Positions 23,352 through 36,701 of a DNA stretch of 64,000 nucleotides are shown here, piece by piece. Where the stretch lies: NCBI RefSeq assembly GCF_932526225.1, contig NC_064040.1, positions 2,115,501 to 2,179,500 on the forward strand. The letters are read 5' to 3'. Below the pieces are notes generated by a model. It was not told where the DNA came from. It worked only from the letters and a program-made list of their open reading frames with translations, and made no database searches. The stretch is from Nematostella vectensis (Eukaryota; Cnidaria; Anthozoa; Actiniaria; Edwardsiidae). The position numbers and the translations under genes are program-made. How positions within the stretch are numbered: position 1 is the first letter of the stretch; every line of letters starts with the position of its first letter.

Positions 23352-26300
23352 ATACTGTAAAAACATGTGAGTAGAAAACAGTCAATAGCCATGGAGTTTT
23401 CAGTGTGTTGTACATGTTATACATGTTTTAGGATTTACCTAATTACTTACAGTATTTTTTTAAATAGAATTTTTTACTTGTATAATTTAGATGAGTAATA
23501 CATACTTTTTATAGTATGTTGTAGAACTCGTCTCGTTCCTCCTAAATAACAATCAAAATTATGTTTGTTATTATCTTCGTGCAAAGGAACCTACAGTAGT
23601 TTTTTAATCAGATAATTGTTTTTCCTTCAACACTCCCCTGTTATTTCAACAGCTCTCCCTTGAGTTTGCTTGTCTTAGAAATAGACCTTGTTTGATAAAC
23701 AAAGACATGTTACCCACTTATTCAATAATAGGTAACAACTGCAATATTGTACTGTATGAAAAGAGTGCCCCTCCCCCTTCTAATGTTGACATCAGTAAAT
23801 CTAGCAAGCTCATTTTGCTAGATGTATGATGTATACCAGGCTTGTATCCTCCAGGTCCATTTCCATACTCCGTGAAGACTTCTGAAACCATCTTGGATGC
23901 CATTACGGAATTGACCCGGAGACCCGGAGAAAAATTCACGAGGGGGAGGGCCAGTCAACACTCCTCTCCCCAAAGTCAGACGGTTGTTTGGATGGTCTGT
24001 TTTTTTTTTTTTTTTTTCTTATTTTTCCGAAAACTACGCAGGAGTGAGAGGGGTTAAGCACTACGAAAAAAAAAATTGAATAGAAAAAAAAAAAAAAAAA
24101 GAAAAAGAAAAAAGGCCATTGGCATAGGATCGAACCCGACCTGAAAAACAAAACGGAAACCATACATACGGATTACCCAATCGGTATGGCAGCACAAGGC
24201 TATTACGAAAGGCTGTAAAGAACCCGAAGGCCCCAAGCACCGATATTTCCGGCGAATATGCTGTACAACACTCTTGCAAGGTATTCCGACCCGCGCATTA
24301 ATGGGGAGGACAATAACCAGGATCCCAGGCCTGTAATACGGTTACGCCACGCACAGCTCGCTGAGATAGAGGATGAAAAAAATACAGGTCTATTTGGGCG
24401 TCTTGAGTCCCTTGGGGGCTCGCTATGTCGGCGCGTGGCATCGTAACGCACGGGCGCATTGTCTTTTATCGTGTACAGGACATCAAACAAGCGAAGAAAG
24501 AAAAACGTTTTTTTTTTTGGGAACCGTTTTTTTATATCATGCAAAAAGCGAAAATAAATAGAAATAAATAAAGTGCGATTTGGCGATTCTGTTTTTCTTT
24601 GTAGAGCTTATTAAGCTATTCACCGGCCTAAATATTCATAAAAGAAAATAAAAAATGCAATGAAGGACGTAAGGGGGAGAGGTTTGTAAAATCGCATAGA
24701 ATATCGACAAAATCCGCAATACTGTCTACGCTGACTAAGTATAGCTGTATTTCACTTTAACCCTTTCACTCCTGGGTACTTTTGAGCAACATTGTAAGAA
24801 AAACAGACTGAAAACAGAAACCTCCCCCCCTATTTCAAGTCCAACACTACCAGTTAAGCTAAGCTACCGCTGACCCAAGACGGTATGCCTTGAAGTTTCC
24901 AACAATGTACTGCGGTGCCTTTTCTTTGTAGCGACGGCACTGCTACAGCCTGTTGCTTACAACAGTTTTGCTTGTAATTTGCTTAAAAATTACAGCTTTT
25001 TCACATCTGGAGAGTGCCTTAGGACATCATGAAGTTTTTTTGGGCATAATTAATGCTGTGCTTATGGATGTTTGCACGCTGAGGTTGATTCAATGGGATA
25101 ATTCCTTGTCTGGGCTTCACCAAGTGAGGAAGGAATTTTCTGGTGAATGGCCTCATAACTCTCCAATGTGGGCCATCTTTGCTACCCAACCTTATTCAAA
25201 AATTGTTTTCAGGCTTATTCTGGGTTCCTTGGACCTGGAAATGTTTTGTTTGGCTTCGGGGCAAAGAGACTTAAAAAAAAAACTGTTATGATTCTGGGGG
25301 AGGAGATTGCCCGCCTGTCTGTCAAGGTGTTTCCAAGACTCCCATGATGCAGTGCAGGCATGCAAAATAGGCTAACAATGGTGACTCGCTTCTAATGGAG
25401 GTTCTAGCATTGATTATTGTGACTGATTGCTGTAAAATGGGACCTGACGGAGCGCAATAAAGGTATCCATTGGTGACTTGATCTGTGTTTGCTTGTCTCT
25501 ATTTGTAGTTCGGAATTTTGTGTCTTTTTTGGTAAGGAATGTTTCTAAGTTTAAGCATTTTATTACGAATTGGTCAGCAATTAAGGTTGATATTTTGACA
25601 AAAGAGTCGATTCTATTACATTGCTAAGATGGGCTTTTGAAGGTCGTCTATGCCTTGGATGAATCTATGAGTATCCGGGTCTGGTGATGTTTAGTTTGCA
25701 TTTTTGACGTTTTGGAGTTGGGCCTATATTTTACAGGCGTCTCAGGGTGTTATGGCAATGAAAGACTTAAAGGGACAGCGTCATGGTACTGCGCATGTCA
25801 GTGTTTATTGTAGGCTTTTAATCGCCTACAAATAGTTGAACTTTTTAAAAGCTGTCAATACCTTGTTAAAATAATATGCAATATTTTATTGAATGCAATA
25901 TTTTATAGAAACTACGTTTATTGACAGTTTGTGGTCATTTTCTTTGAATTTAAGTCCCCCACATGTACCAAAAGCTCATAAGTCAGTATTAGAGTTTACT
26001 AAATTTCATTGTGTCAGGGTCAGAGAGCTATTGAAAGCACTTACCATGGCACTGCCCCTTTGAATAGCTGTAAAAAAAAAAAAAGGGAAGAGAAAATAGC
26101 TGGATGGGGTCTCTGTTGGTTTTGTTTTAGTTTTAGTTTTCTTTTATTATAATTTTTTCTGGGGTGGGGGAAGGGGGAATTCAGCTTAAAATTGCCTGTG
26201 GTCAATTCAACCAACTAAGCAACTAGTACAAAAGATGTTGGTTTTGCAGTCTTTTATTCAATACTTTCAAGGTTATCATGCAATTCTGTAGTTTGACTGG

Positions 26301-26686
26301 AAATATATACTTTTTTTCTATTCATTTACAGTTCTATATGTACAGTGTGACCATAGTCATGATTACAATTATTTATAATAATTTTTACCCACTAACAGAA
26401 ACCAACTTGACTGCAAAAAACTCACTGTAAAGCATAAGATATTAGGCATTTCTTTCATGTGGCTGTGAGGTTGACCTGTCAACATCTACAGGGGCCACAC
26501 TCAACTCGGAATCATAGGGGTCCATAAAAGCAAGGTGTCGCAGAACCTTTTCCTGCCTTCCTTACTCTCCTTCACCAGGAACACCTGTGCAGCCGACACC
26601 CTTAGGTGGATGGGGTGCACAGGTGCTTTGGGTGTGGCCCTGAAGATGGCACAGTGACCACAAGATGTACCAGAATGAAATTGTAT
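23352..26686. repeat. Array unit 8 (3335 bp)
   Basis: Carries GGCTATTACGAAAGG near 24198, where other units read GGCTTTTACGGAAGG. The two-base change is shared only with unit 9. Confidence 0.97.
25771..26059. mobile_element. 289-bp TTAA MITE, unit 8 copy
   Basis: TTAA left, TTGA right. Confidence 0.7.
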
Positions 26687-29600
26687 ATACTGTAAAAACA
26701 TGTGAGTAGAAAACAGTCAATAGCCATGGAGTTTTCAGTGTGTTGTACATGTTATACATGTTTTAGGATTTACCTAATTACTTACAGTATTTTTTTAAAT
26801 AGAATTTTTTACTTGTATAATTTAGATGAGTAATACATACTTTTTATAGTATGTTGTAGAACTCGTCTCGTTCCTCCTAAATAACAATCAAAATTATGTT
26901 TGTTATTATCTTCGTGCAAAGGAACCTACAGTAGTTTTTTAATCAGATAATTGTTTTTCCTTCAACACTCCCCTGTTATTTCAACAGCTCTCCCTTGAGT
27001 TTGCTTGTCTTAGAAATAGACCTTGTTTGATAAACAAAGACATGTTACCCACTTATTCAATAATAGGTAACAACTGCAATATTGTACTGTATGAAAAGAG
27101 TGCCCCTCCCCCTTCTAATGTTGACATCAGTAAATCTAGCAAGCTCATTTTGCTAGATGTATGATGTATACCAGGCTTGTATCCTCCAGGTCCATTTCCA
27201 TACTCCGTGAAGACTTCTGAAACCATCTTGGATGCCATTACGGAATTGACCCGGAGACCCGGAGAAAAATTCACGAGGGGGAGGGCCAGTCAACACTCCT
27301 CTCCCCAAAGTCAGACGGTTGTTTGGATGGTCTGTTTTTTTTTTTTTTTTTTCTTATTTTTCCGAAAACTACGCAGGAGTGAGAGGGGTTAAGCACTACG
27401 AAAAAAAAAATTGAATAGAAAAAAAAAAAAAAAAAGAAAAAGAAAAAAGGCCATTGGCATAGGATCGAACCCGACCTGAAAAACAAAACGGAAACCATAC
27501 ATACGGATTACCCAATCGGTATGGCAGCACAAGGCTATTACGAAAGGCTGTAAAGAACCCGAAGGCCCCAAGCACCGATATTTCCGGCGAATATGCTGTA
27601 CAACACTCTTGCAAGGTATTCCGACCCGCGCATTAATGGGGAGGACAATAACCAGGATCCCAGGCCTGTAATACGGTTACGCCACGCACAGCTCGCTGAG
27701 ATAGAGGATGAAAAAAATACAGGTCTATTTGGGCGTCTTGAGTCCCTTGGGGGCTCGCTATGTCGGCGCGTGGCATCGTAACGCACGGGCGCATTGTCTT
27801 TTATCGTGTACAGGACATCAAACAAGCGAAGAAAGAAAAACGTTTTTTTTTTTGGGAACCGTTTTTTTATATCATGCAAAAAGCGAAAATAAATAGAAAT
27901 AAATAAAGTGCGATTTGGCGATTCTGTTTTTCTTTGTAGAGCTTATTAAGCTATTCACCGGCCTAAATATTCATAAAAGAAAATAAAAAATGCAATGAAG
28001 GACGTAAGGGGGAGAGGTTTGTAAAATCGCATAGAATATCGACAAAATCCGCAATACTGTCTACGCTGACTAAGTATAGCTGTATTTCACTTTAACCCTT
28101 TCACTCCTGGGTACTTTTGAGCAACATTGTAAGAAAAACAGACTGAAAACAGAAACCTCCCCCCCTATTTCAAGTCCAACACTACCAGTTAAGCTAAGCT
28201 ACCGCTGACCCAAGACGGTATGCCTTGAAGTTTCCAACAATGTACTGCGGTGCCTTTTCTTTGTAGCGACGGCACTGCTACAGCCTGTTGCTTACAACAG
28301 TTTTGCTTGTAATTTGCTTAAAAATTACAGCTTTTTCACATCTGGAGAGTGCCTTAGGACATCATGAAGTTTTTTTGGGCATAATTAATGCTGTGCTTAT
28401 GGATGTTTGCACGCTGAGGTTGATTCAATGGGATAATTCCTTGTCTGGGCTTCACCAAGTGAGGAAGGAATTTTCTGGTGAATGGCCTCATAACTCTCCA
28501 ATGTGGGCCATCTTTGCTACCCAACCTTATTCAAAAATTGTTTTCAGGCTTATTCTGGGTTCCTTGGACCTGGAAATGTTTTGTTTGGCTTCGGGGCAAA
28601 GAGACTTAAAAAAAAAACTGTTATGATTCTGGGGGAGGAGATTGCCCGCCTGTCTGTCAAGGTGTTTCCAAGACTCCCATGATGCAGTGCAGGCATGCAA
28701 AATAGGCTAACAATGGTGACTCGCTTCTAATGGAGGTTCTAGCATTGATTATTGTGACTGATTGCTGTAAAATGGGACCTGACGGAGCGCAATAAAGGTA
28801 TCCATTGGTGACTTGATCTGTGTTTGCTTGTCTCTATTTGTAGTTCGGAATTTTGTGTCTTTTTTGGTAAGGAATGTTTCTAAGTTTAAGCATTTTATTA
28901 CGAATTGGTCAGCAATTAAGGTTGATATTTTGACAAAAGAGTCGATTCTATTACATTGCTAAGATGGGCTTTTGAAGGTCGTCTATGCCTTGGATGAATC
29001 TATGAGTATCCGGGTCTGGTGATGTTTAGTTTGCATTTTTGACGTTTTGGAGTTGGGCCTATATTTTACAGGCGTCTCAGGGTGTTATGGCAATGAAAGA
29101 CTTAAAGGGACAGCGTCATGGTACTGCGCATGTCAGTGTTTATTGTAGGCTTTTAATCGCCTACAAATAGTTGAACTTTTTAAAAGCTGTCAATACCTTG
29201 TTAAAATAATATGCAATATTTTATTGAATGCAATATTTTATAGAAACTACGTTTATTGACAGTTTGTGGTCATTTTCTTTGAATTTAAGTCCCCCACATG
29301 TACCAAAAGCTCATAAGTCAGTATTAGAGTTTACTAAATTTCATTGTGTCAGGGTCAGAGAGCTATTGAAAGCACTTACCATGGCACTGCCCCTTTGAAT
29401 AGCTGTAAAAAAAAAAAAAAGGGAAGAGAAAATAGCTGGATGGGGTCTCTGTTGGTTTTGTTTTAGTTTTAGTTTTCTTTTATTATAATTTTTTCTGGGG
29501 TGGGGGAAGGGGGAATTCAGCTTAAAATTGCCTGTGGTCAATTCAACCAACTAAGCAACTAGTACAAAAGATGTTGGTTTTGCAGTCTTTTATTCAATAC

Positions 29601-30022
29601 TTTCAAGGTTATCATGCAATTCTGTAGTTTGACTGGAAATATATACTTTTTTTCTATTCATTTACAGTTCTATATGTACAGTGTGACCATAGTCATGATT
29701 ACAATTATTTATAATAATTTTTACCCACTAACAGAAACCAACTTGACTGCAAAAAACTCACTGTAAAGCATAAGATATTAGGCATTTCTTTCATGTGGCT
29801 GTGAGGTTGACCTGTCAACATCTACAGGGGCCACACTCAACTCGGAATCATAGGGGTCCATAAAAGCAAGGTGTCGCAGAACCTTTTCCTGCCTTCCTTA
29901 CTCTCCTTCACCAGGAACACCTGTGCAGCCGACACCCTTAGGTGGATGGGGTGCACAGGTGCTTTGGGTGTGGCCCTGAAGATGGCACAGTGACCACAAG
30001 ATGTACCAGAATGAAATTGTAT
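26687..30022. repeat. Array unit 9 (3336 bp)
   Basis: Sister of unit 8: same GGCTATTACGAAAGG (near 27533) and the same T18 run. The MITE-adjacent A-tract is the main length difference I see. Confidence 0.97.
29106..29394. mobile_element. 289-bp TTAA MITE, unit 9 copy
   Basis: TTAA left, TTGA right. Confidence 0.7.
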
Positions 30023-33000
30023 ATACTGTAAAAACATGTGAGTAGAAAACAGTCAATAGCCATGGAGTTTTCAGTGTGTTGTACATGTTATACATGTTTT
30101 AGGATTTACCTAATTACTTACAGTATTTTTTTAAATAGAATTTTTTACTTGTATAATTTAGATGAGTAATACATACTTTTTATAGTATGTTGTAGAACTC
30201 GTCTCGTTCCTCCTAAATAACAATCAAAATTATGTTTGTTATTATCTTCGTGCAAAGGAACCTACAGTAGTTTTTTAATCAGATAATTGTTTTTCCTTCA
30301 ACACTCCCCTGTTATTTCAACAGCTCTCCCTTGAGTTTGCTTGTCTTAGAAATAGACCTTGTTTGATAAACAAAGACATGTTACCCACTTATTCAATAAT
30401 AGGTAACAACTGCAATATTGTACTGTATGAAAAGAGTGCCCCTCCCCTTTCTAATGTTGACATCAGTAAATCTAGCAAGCTCATTTTGCTAGATGTATGA
30501 TGTATACCAGGCTTGTATCCTCCAGGTCCATTTCCATACTCCGTGAAGACTTCTGAAACCATCTTGGATGCCATTACGGAATTGACCCGGAGACCCGGAG
30601 AAAAATTCACGAGGGGGAGGGCCAGTCAACACTCCTCTCCCCAAAGTCAGACGGTTGTTTGGATGGTCTGTTTTTTTTTTTTTTTTTTCTTATTTTTCCG
30701 AAAACTACGCAGGAGTGAGAGGGGTTAAGCACTACGAAAAAAAAAATTGAATAGAAAAAAAAAAAAAAAAAGAAAAAGAAAAAAGGCCATTGGCATAGGA
30801 TCGAACCCGACCTGAAAAACAAAACGGAAACCATACATACGGATTACCCAATCGGTATGGCAGCACAAGGCTTTTACGGAAGGCTGTAAAGAACCCGAAG
30901 GCCCCAAGCACCGATATTTCCGGCGAATATGCTGTACAACACTCTTGCAAGGTATTCCGACCCGCGCATTAATGGGGAGGACAATAACCAGGATCCCAGG
31001 CCTGTAATACGGTTACGCCACGCACAGCTCGCTGAGATAGAGGATGAAAAAAATACAGGTCTATTTGGGCGTCTTGAGTCCCTTGGGGGCTCGCTATGTC
31101 GGCGCGTGGCATCGTAACGCACGGGCGCATTGTCTTTTATCGTGTACAGGACATCAAACAAGCGAAGAAAGAAAAACGTTTTTTTTTTTGGGAACCGTTT
31201 TTTTATATCATGCAAAAAGCGAAAATAAATAGAAATAAATAAAGTGCGATTTGGCGATTCTGTTTTTCTTTGTAGAGCTTATTAAGCTATTCACCGGCCT
31301 AAATATTCATAAAAGAAAATAAAAAATGCAATGAAGGACGTAAGGGGGAGAGGTTTGTAAAATCGCATAGAATATCGACAAAATCCGCAATACTGTCTAC
31401 GCTGACTAAGTATAGCTGTATTTCACTTTAACCCTTTCACTCCTGGGTACTTTTGAGCAACATTGTAAGAAAAACAGACTGAAAACAGAAACCTCCCCCC
31501 CTATTTCAAGTCCAACACTACCAGTTAAGCTAAGCTACCGCTGACCCAAGACGGTATGCCTTGAAGTTTCCAACAATGTACTGCGGTGCCTTTTCTTTGT
31601 AGCGACGGCACTGCTACAGCCTGTTGCTTACAACAGTTTTGCTTGTAATTTGCTTAAAAATTACAGCTTTTTCACATCTGGAGAGTGCCTTAGGACATCA
31701 TGAAGTTTTTTTGGGCATAATTAATGCTGTGCTTATGGATGTTTGCACGCTGAGGTTGATTCAATGGGATAATTCCTTGTCTGGGCTTCACCAAGTGAGG
31801 AAGGAATTTTCTGGTGAATGGCCTCATAACTCTCCAATGTGGGCCATCTTTGCTACCCAACCTTATTCAAAAATTGTTTTCAGGCTTATTCTGGGTTCCT
31901 TGGACCTGGAAATGTTTTGTTTGGCTTCGGGGCAAAGAGACTTAAAAAAAAACTGTTATGATTCTGGGGGAGGAGATTGCCCGCCTGTCTGTCAAGGTGT
32001 TTCCAAGACTCCCATGATGCAGTGCAGGCATGCAAAATAGGCTAACAATGGTGACTCGCTTCTAATGGAGGTTCTAGCATTGATTATTGTGACTGATTGC
32101 TGTAAAATGGGACCTGACGGAGCGCAATAAAGGTATCCATTGGTGACTTGATCTGTGTTTGCTTGTCTCTATTTGTAGTTCGGAATTTTGTGTCTTTTTT
32201 GGTAAGGAATGTTTCTAAGTTTAAGCATTTTATTACGAATTGGTCAGCAATTAAGGTTGATATTTTGACAAAAGAGTCGATTCTATTACATTGCTAAGAT
32301 GGGCTTTTGAAGGTCGTCTATGCCTTGGATGAATCTATGAGTATCCGGGTCTGGTGATGTTTAGTTTGCATTTTTGACGTTTTGGAGTTGGGCCTATATT
32401 TTACAGGCGTCTCAGGGTGTTATGGCAATGAAAGACTTAAAGGGACAGCGTCATGGTACTGCGCATGTCAGTGTTTATTGTAGGCTTTTAATCGCCTACA
32501 AATAGTTGAACTTTTTAAAAGCTGTCAATACCTTGTTAAAATAATATGCAATATTTTATTGAATGCAATATTTTATAGAAACTACGTTTATTGACAGTTT
32601 GTGGTCATTTTCTTTGAATTTAAGTCCCCCACATGTACCAAAAGCTCATAAGTCAGTATTAGAGTTTACTAAATTTCATTGTGTCAGGGTCAGAGAGCTA
32701 TTGAAAGCACTTACCATGGCACTGCCCCTTTGAATAGCTGTAAAAAAAAAAAAAAGGGAAGAGAAAATAGCTGGATGGGGTCTCTGTTGGTTTTGTTTTA
32801 GTTTTAGTTTTCTTTTATTATAATTTTTTCTGGGGTGGGGGAAGGGGGAATTCAGCTTAAAATTGCCTGTGGTCAATTCAACCAACTAAGCAACTAGTAC
32901 AAAAGATGTTGGTTTTGCAGTCTTTTATTCAATACTTTCAAGGTTATCATGCAATTCTGTAGTTTGACTGGAAATATATACTTTTTTTCTATTCATTTAC

Positions 33001-33357
33001 AGTTCTATATGTACAGTGTGACCATAGTCATGATTACAATTATTTATAATAATTTTTACCCACTAACAGAAACCAACTTGACTGCAAAAAACTCACTGTA
33101 AAGCATAAGATATTAGGCATTTCTTTCATGTGGCTGTGAGGTTGACCTGTCAACATCTACAGGGGCCACACTCAACTCGGAATCATAGGGGTCCATAAAA
33201 GCAAGGTGTCGCAGAACCTTTTCCTGCCTTCCTTACTCTCCTTCACCAGGAACACCTGTGCAGCCGACACCCTTAGGTGGATGGGGTGCACAGGTGCTTT
33301 GGGTGTGGCCCTGAAGATGGCACAGTGACCACAAGATGTACCAGAATGAAATTGTAT
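30023..33357. repeat. Array unit 10 (3335 bp)
   Basis: First unit with CTCCCCTTTCTAATG (near 30443; others CTCCCCCTTCTAATG) and the short A9 run near 31943. Both markers recur in units 11 and 15. Confidence 0.97.
32441..32729. mobile_element. 289-bp TTAA MITE, unit 10 copy
   Basis: TTAA left at 32437-32440, TTGA right. Confidence 0.7.
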
Positions 33358-36300
33358 ATACTGTAAAAACATGTGAGTAGAAAACAGTCAATAGCCATGG
33401 AGTTTTCAGTGTGTTGTACATGTTATACATGTTTTAGGATTTACCTAATTACTTACAGTATTTTTTTAAATAGAATTTTTTACTTGTATAATTTAGATGA
33501 GTAATACATACTTTTTATAGTATGTTGTAGAACTCGTCTCGTTCCTCCTAAATAACAATCAAAATTATGTTTGTTATTATCTTCGTGCAAAGGAACCTAC
33601 AGTAGTTTTTTAATCAGATAATTGTTTTTCCTTCAACACTCCCCTGTTATTTCAACAGCTCTCCCTTGAGTTTGCTTGTCTTAGAAATAGACCTTGTTTG
33701 ATAAACAAAGACATGTTACCCACTTATTCAATAATAGGTAACAACTGCAATATTGTACTGTATGAAAAGAGTGCCCCTCCCCTTTCTAATGTTGACATCA
33801 GTAAATCTAGCAAGCTCATTTTGCTAGATGTATGATGTATACCAGGCTTGTATCCTCCAGGTCCATTTCCATACTCCGTGAAGACTTCTGAAACCATCTT
33901 GGATGCCATTACGGAATTGACCCGGAGACCCGGAGACCCGGAGAAAAATTCACGAGGGGGAGGGCCAGTCAACACTCCTCTCCCCAAAGTCAGACGGTTG
34001 TTTGGATGGTCTGTTTTTTTTTTTTTTTTTTCTTATTTTTCCGAAAACTACGCAGGAGTGAGAGGGGTTAAGCACTACGAAAAAAAAAATTGAATAGAAA
34101 AAAAAAAAAAAAAAAGAAAAAGAAAAAAGGCCATTGGCATAGGATCGAACCCGACCTGAAAAACAAAACGGAAACCATACATACGGATTACCCAATCGGT
34201 ATGGCAGCACAAGGCTTTTACGGAAGGCTGTAAAGAACCCGAAGGCCCCAAGCACCGATATTTCCGGCGAATATGCTGTACAACACTCTTGCAAGGTATT
34301 CCGACCCGCGCATTAATGGGGAGGACAATAACCAGGATCCCAGGCCTGTAATACGGTTACGCCACGCACAGCTCGCTGAGATAGAGGATGAAAAAAATAC
34401 AGGTCTATTTGGGCGTCTTGAGTCCCTTGGGGGCTCGCTATGTCGGCGCGTGGCATCGTAACGCACGGGCGCATTGTCTTTTATCGTGTACAGGACATCA
34501 AACAAGCGAAGAAAGAAAAACGTTTTTTTTTTTGGGAACCGTTTTTTTATATCATGCAAAAAGCGAAAATAAATAGAAATAAATAAAGTGCGATTTGGCG
34601 ATTCTGTTTTTCTTTGTAGAGCTTATTAAGCTATTCACCGGCCTAAATATTCATAAAAGAAAATAAAAAATGCAATGAAGGACGTAAGGGGGAGAGGTTT
34701 GTAAAATCGCATAGAATATCGACAAAATCCGCAATACTGTCTACGCTGACTAAGTATAGCTGTATTTCACTTTAACCCTTTCACTCCTGGGTACTTTTGA
34801 GCAACATTGTAAGAAAAACAGACTGAAAACAGAAACCTCCCCCCCTATTTCAAGTCCAACACTACCAGTTAAGCTAAGCTACCGCTGACCCAAGACGGTA
34901 TGCCTTGAAGTTTCCAACAATGTACTGCGGTGCCTTTTCTTTGTAGCGACGGCACTGCTACAGCCTGTTGCTTACAACAGTTTTGCTTGTAATTTGCTTA
35001 AAAATTACAGCTTTTTCACATCTGGAGAGTGCCTTAGGACATCATGAAGTTTTTTTGGGCATAATTAATGCTGTGCTTATGGATGTTTGCACGCTGAGGT
35101 TGATTCAATGGGATAATTCCTTGTCTGGGCTTCACCAAGTGAGGAAGGAATTTTCTGGTGAATGGCCTCATAACTCTCCAATGTGGGCCATCTTTGCTAC
35201 CCAACCTTATTCAAAAATTGTTTTCAGGCTTATTCTGGGTTCCTTGGACCTGGAAATGTTTTGTTTGGCTTCGGGGCAAAGAGACTTAAAAAAAAACTGT
35301 TATGATTCTGGGGGAGGAGATTGCCCGCCTGTCTGTCAAGGTGTTTCCAAGACTCCCATGATGCAGTGCAGGCATGCAAAATAGGCTAACAATGGTGACT
35401 CGCTTCTAATGGAGGTTCTAGCATTGATTATTGTGACTGATTGCTGTAAAATGGGACCTGACGGAGCGCAATAAAGGTATCCATTGGTGACTTGATCTGT
35501 GTTTGCTTGTCTCTATTTGTAGTTCGGAATTTTGTGTCTTTTTTGGTAAGGAATGTTTCTAAGTTTAAGCATTTTATTACGAATTGGTCAGCAATTAAGG
35601 TTGATATTTTGACAAAAGAGTCGATTCTATTACATTGCTAAGATGGGCTTTTGAAGGTCGTCTATGCCTTGGATGAATCTATGAGTATCCGGGTCTGGTG
35701 ATGTTTAGTTTGCATTTTTGACGTTTTGGAGTTGGGCCTATATTTTACAGGCGTCTCAGGGTGTTATGGCAATGAAAGACTTAAAGGGACAGCGTCATGG
35801 TACTGCGCATGTCAGTGTTTATTGTAGGCTTTTAATCGCCTACAAATAGTTGAACTTTTTAAAAGCTGTCAATACCTTGTTAAAATAATATGCAATATTT
35901 TATTGAATGCAATATTTTATAGAAACTACGTTTATTGACAGTTTGTGGTCATTTTCTTTGAATTTAAGTCCCCCACATGTACCAAAAGCTCATAAGTCAG
36001 TATTAGAGTTTACTAAATTTCATTGTGTCAGGGTCAGAGAGCTATTGAAAGCACTTACCATGGCACTGCCCCTTTGAATAGCTGTAAAAAAAAAAAAAAG
36101 GGAAGAGAAAATAGCTGGATGGGGTCTCTGTTGGTTTTGTTTTAGTTTTAGTTTTCTTTTATTATAATTTTTTCTGGGGTGGGGGAAGGGGGAATTCAGC
36201 TTAAAATTGCCTGTGGTCAATTCAACCAACTAAGCAACTAGTACAAAAGATGTTGGTTTTGCAGTCTTTTATTCAATACTTTCAAGGTTATCATGCAATT

Positions 36301-36701
36301 CTGTAGTTTGACTGGAAATATATACTTTTTTTCTATTCATTTACAGTTCTATATGTACAGTGTGACCATAGTCATGATTACAATTATTTATAATAATTTT
36401 TACCCACTAACAGAAACCAACTTGACTGCAAAAAACTCACTGTAAAGCATAAGATATTAGGCATTTCTTTCATGTGGCTGTGAGGTTGACCTGTCAACAT
36501 CTACAGGGGCCACACTCAACTCGGAATCATAGGGGTCCATAAAAGCAAGGTGTCGCAGAACCTTTTCCTGCCTTCCTTACTCTCCTTCACCAGGAACACC
36601 TGTGCAGCCGACACCCTTAGGTGGATGGGGTGCACAGGTGCTTTGGGTGTGGCCCTGAAGATGGCACAGTGACCACAAGATGTACCAGAATGAAATTGTA
36701 T
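33358..36701. repeat. Array unit 11 (3344 bp, longest unit)
   Basis: Has three copies of the 8-bp motif GACCCGGA at 33919-33942 where other units have two, which accounts for the extra length. Shares CCCCTTT and A9 with units 10 and 15. Confidence 0.97.
35785..36073. mobile_element. 289-bp TTAA MITE, unit 11 copy
   Basis: TTAA left, TTGA right. Confidence 0.7.
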
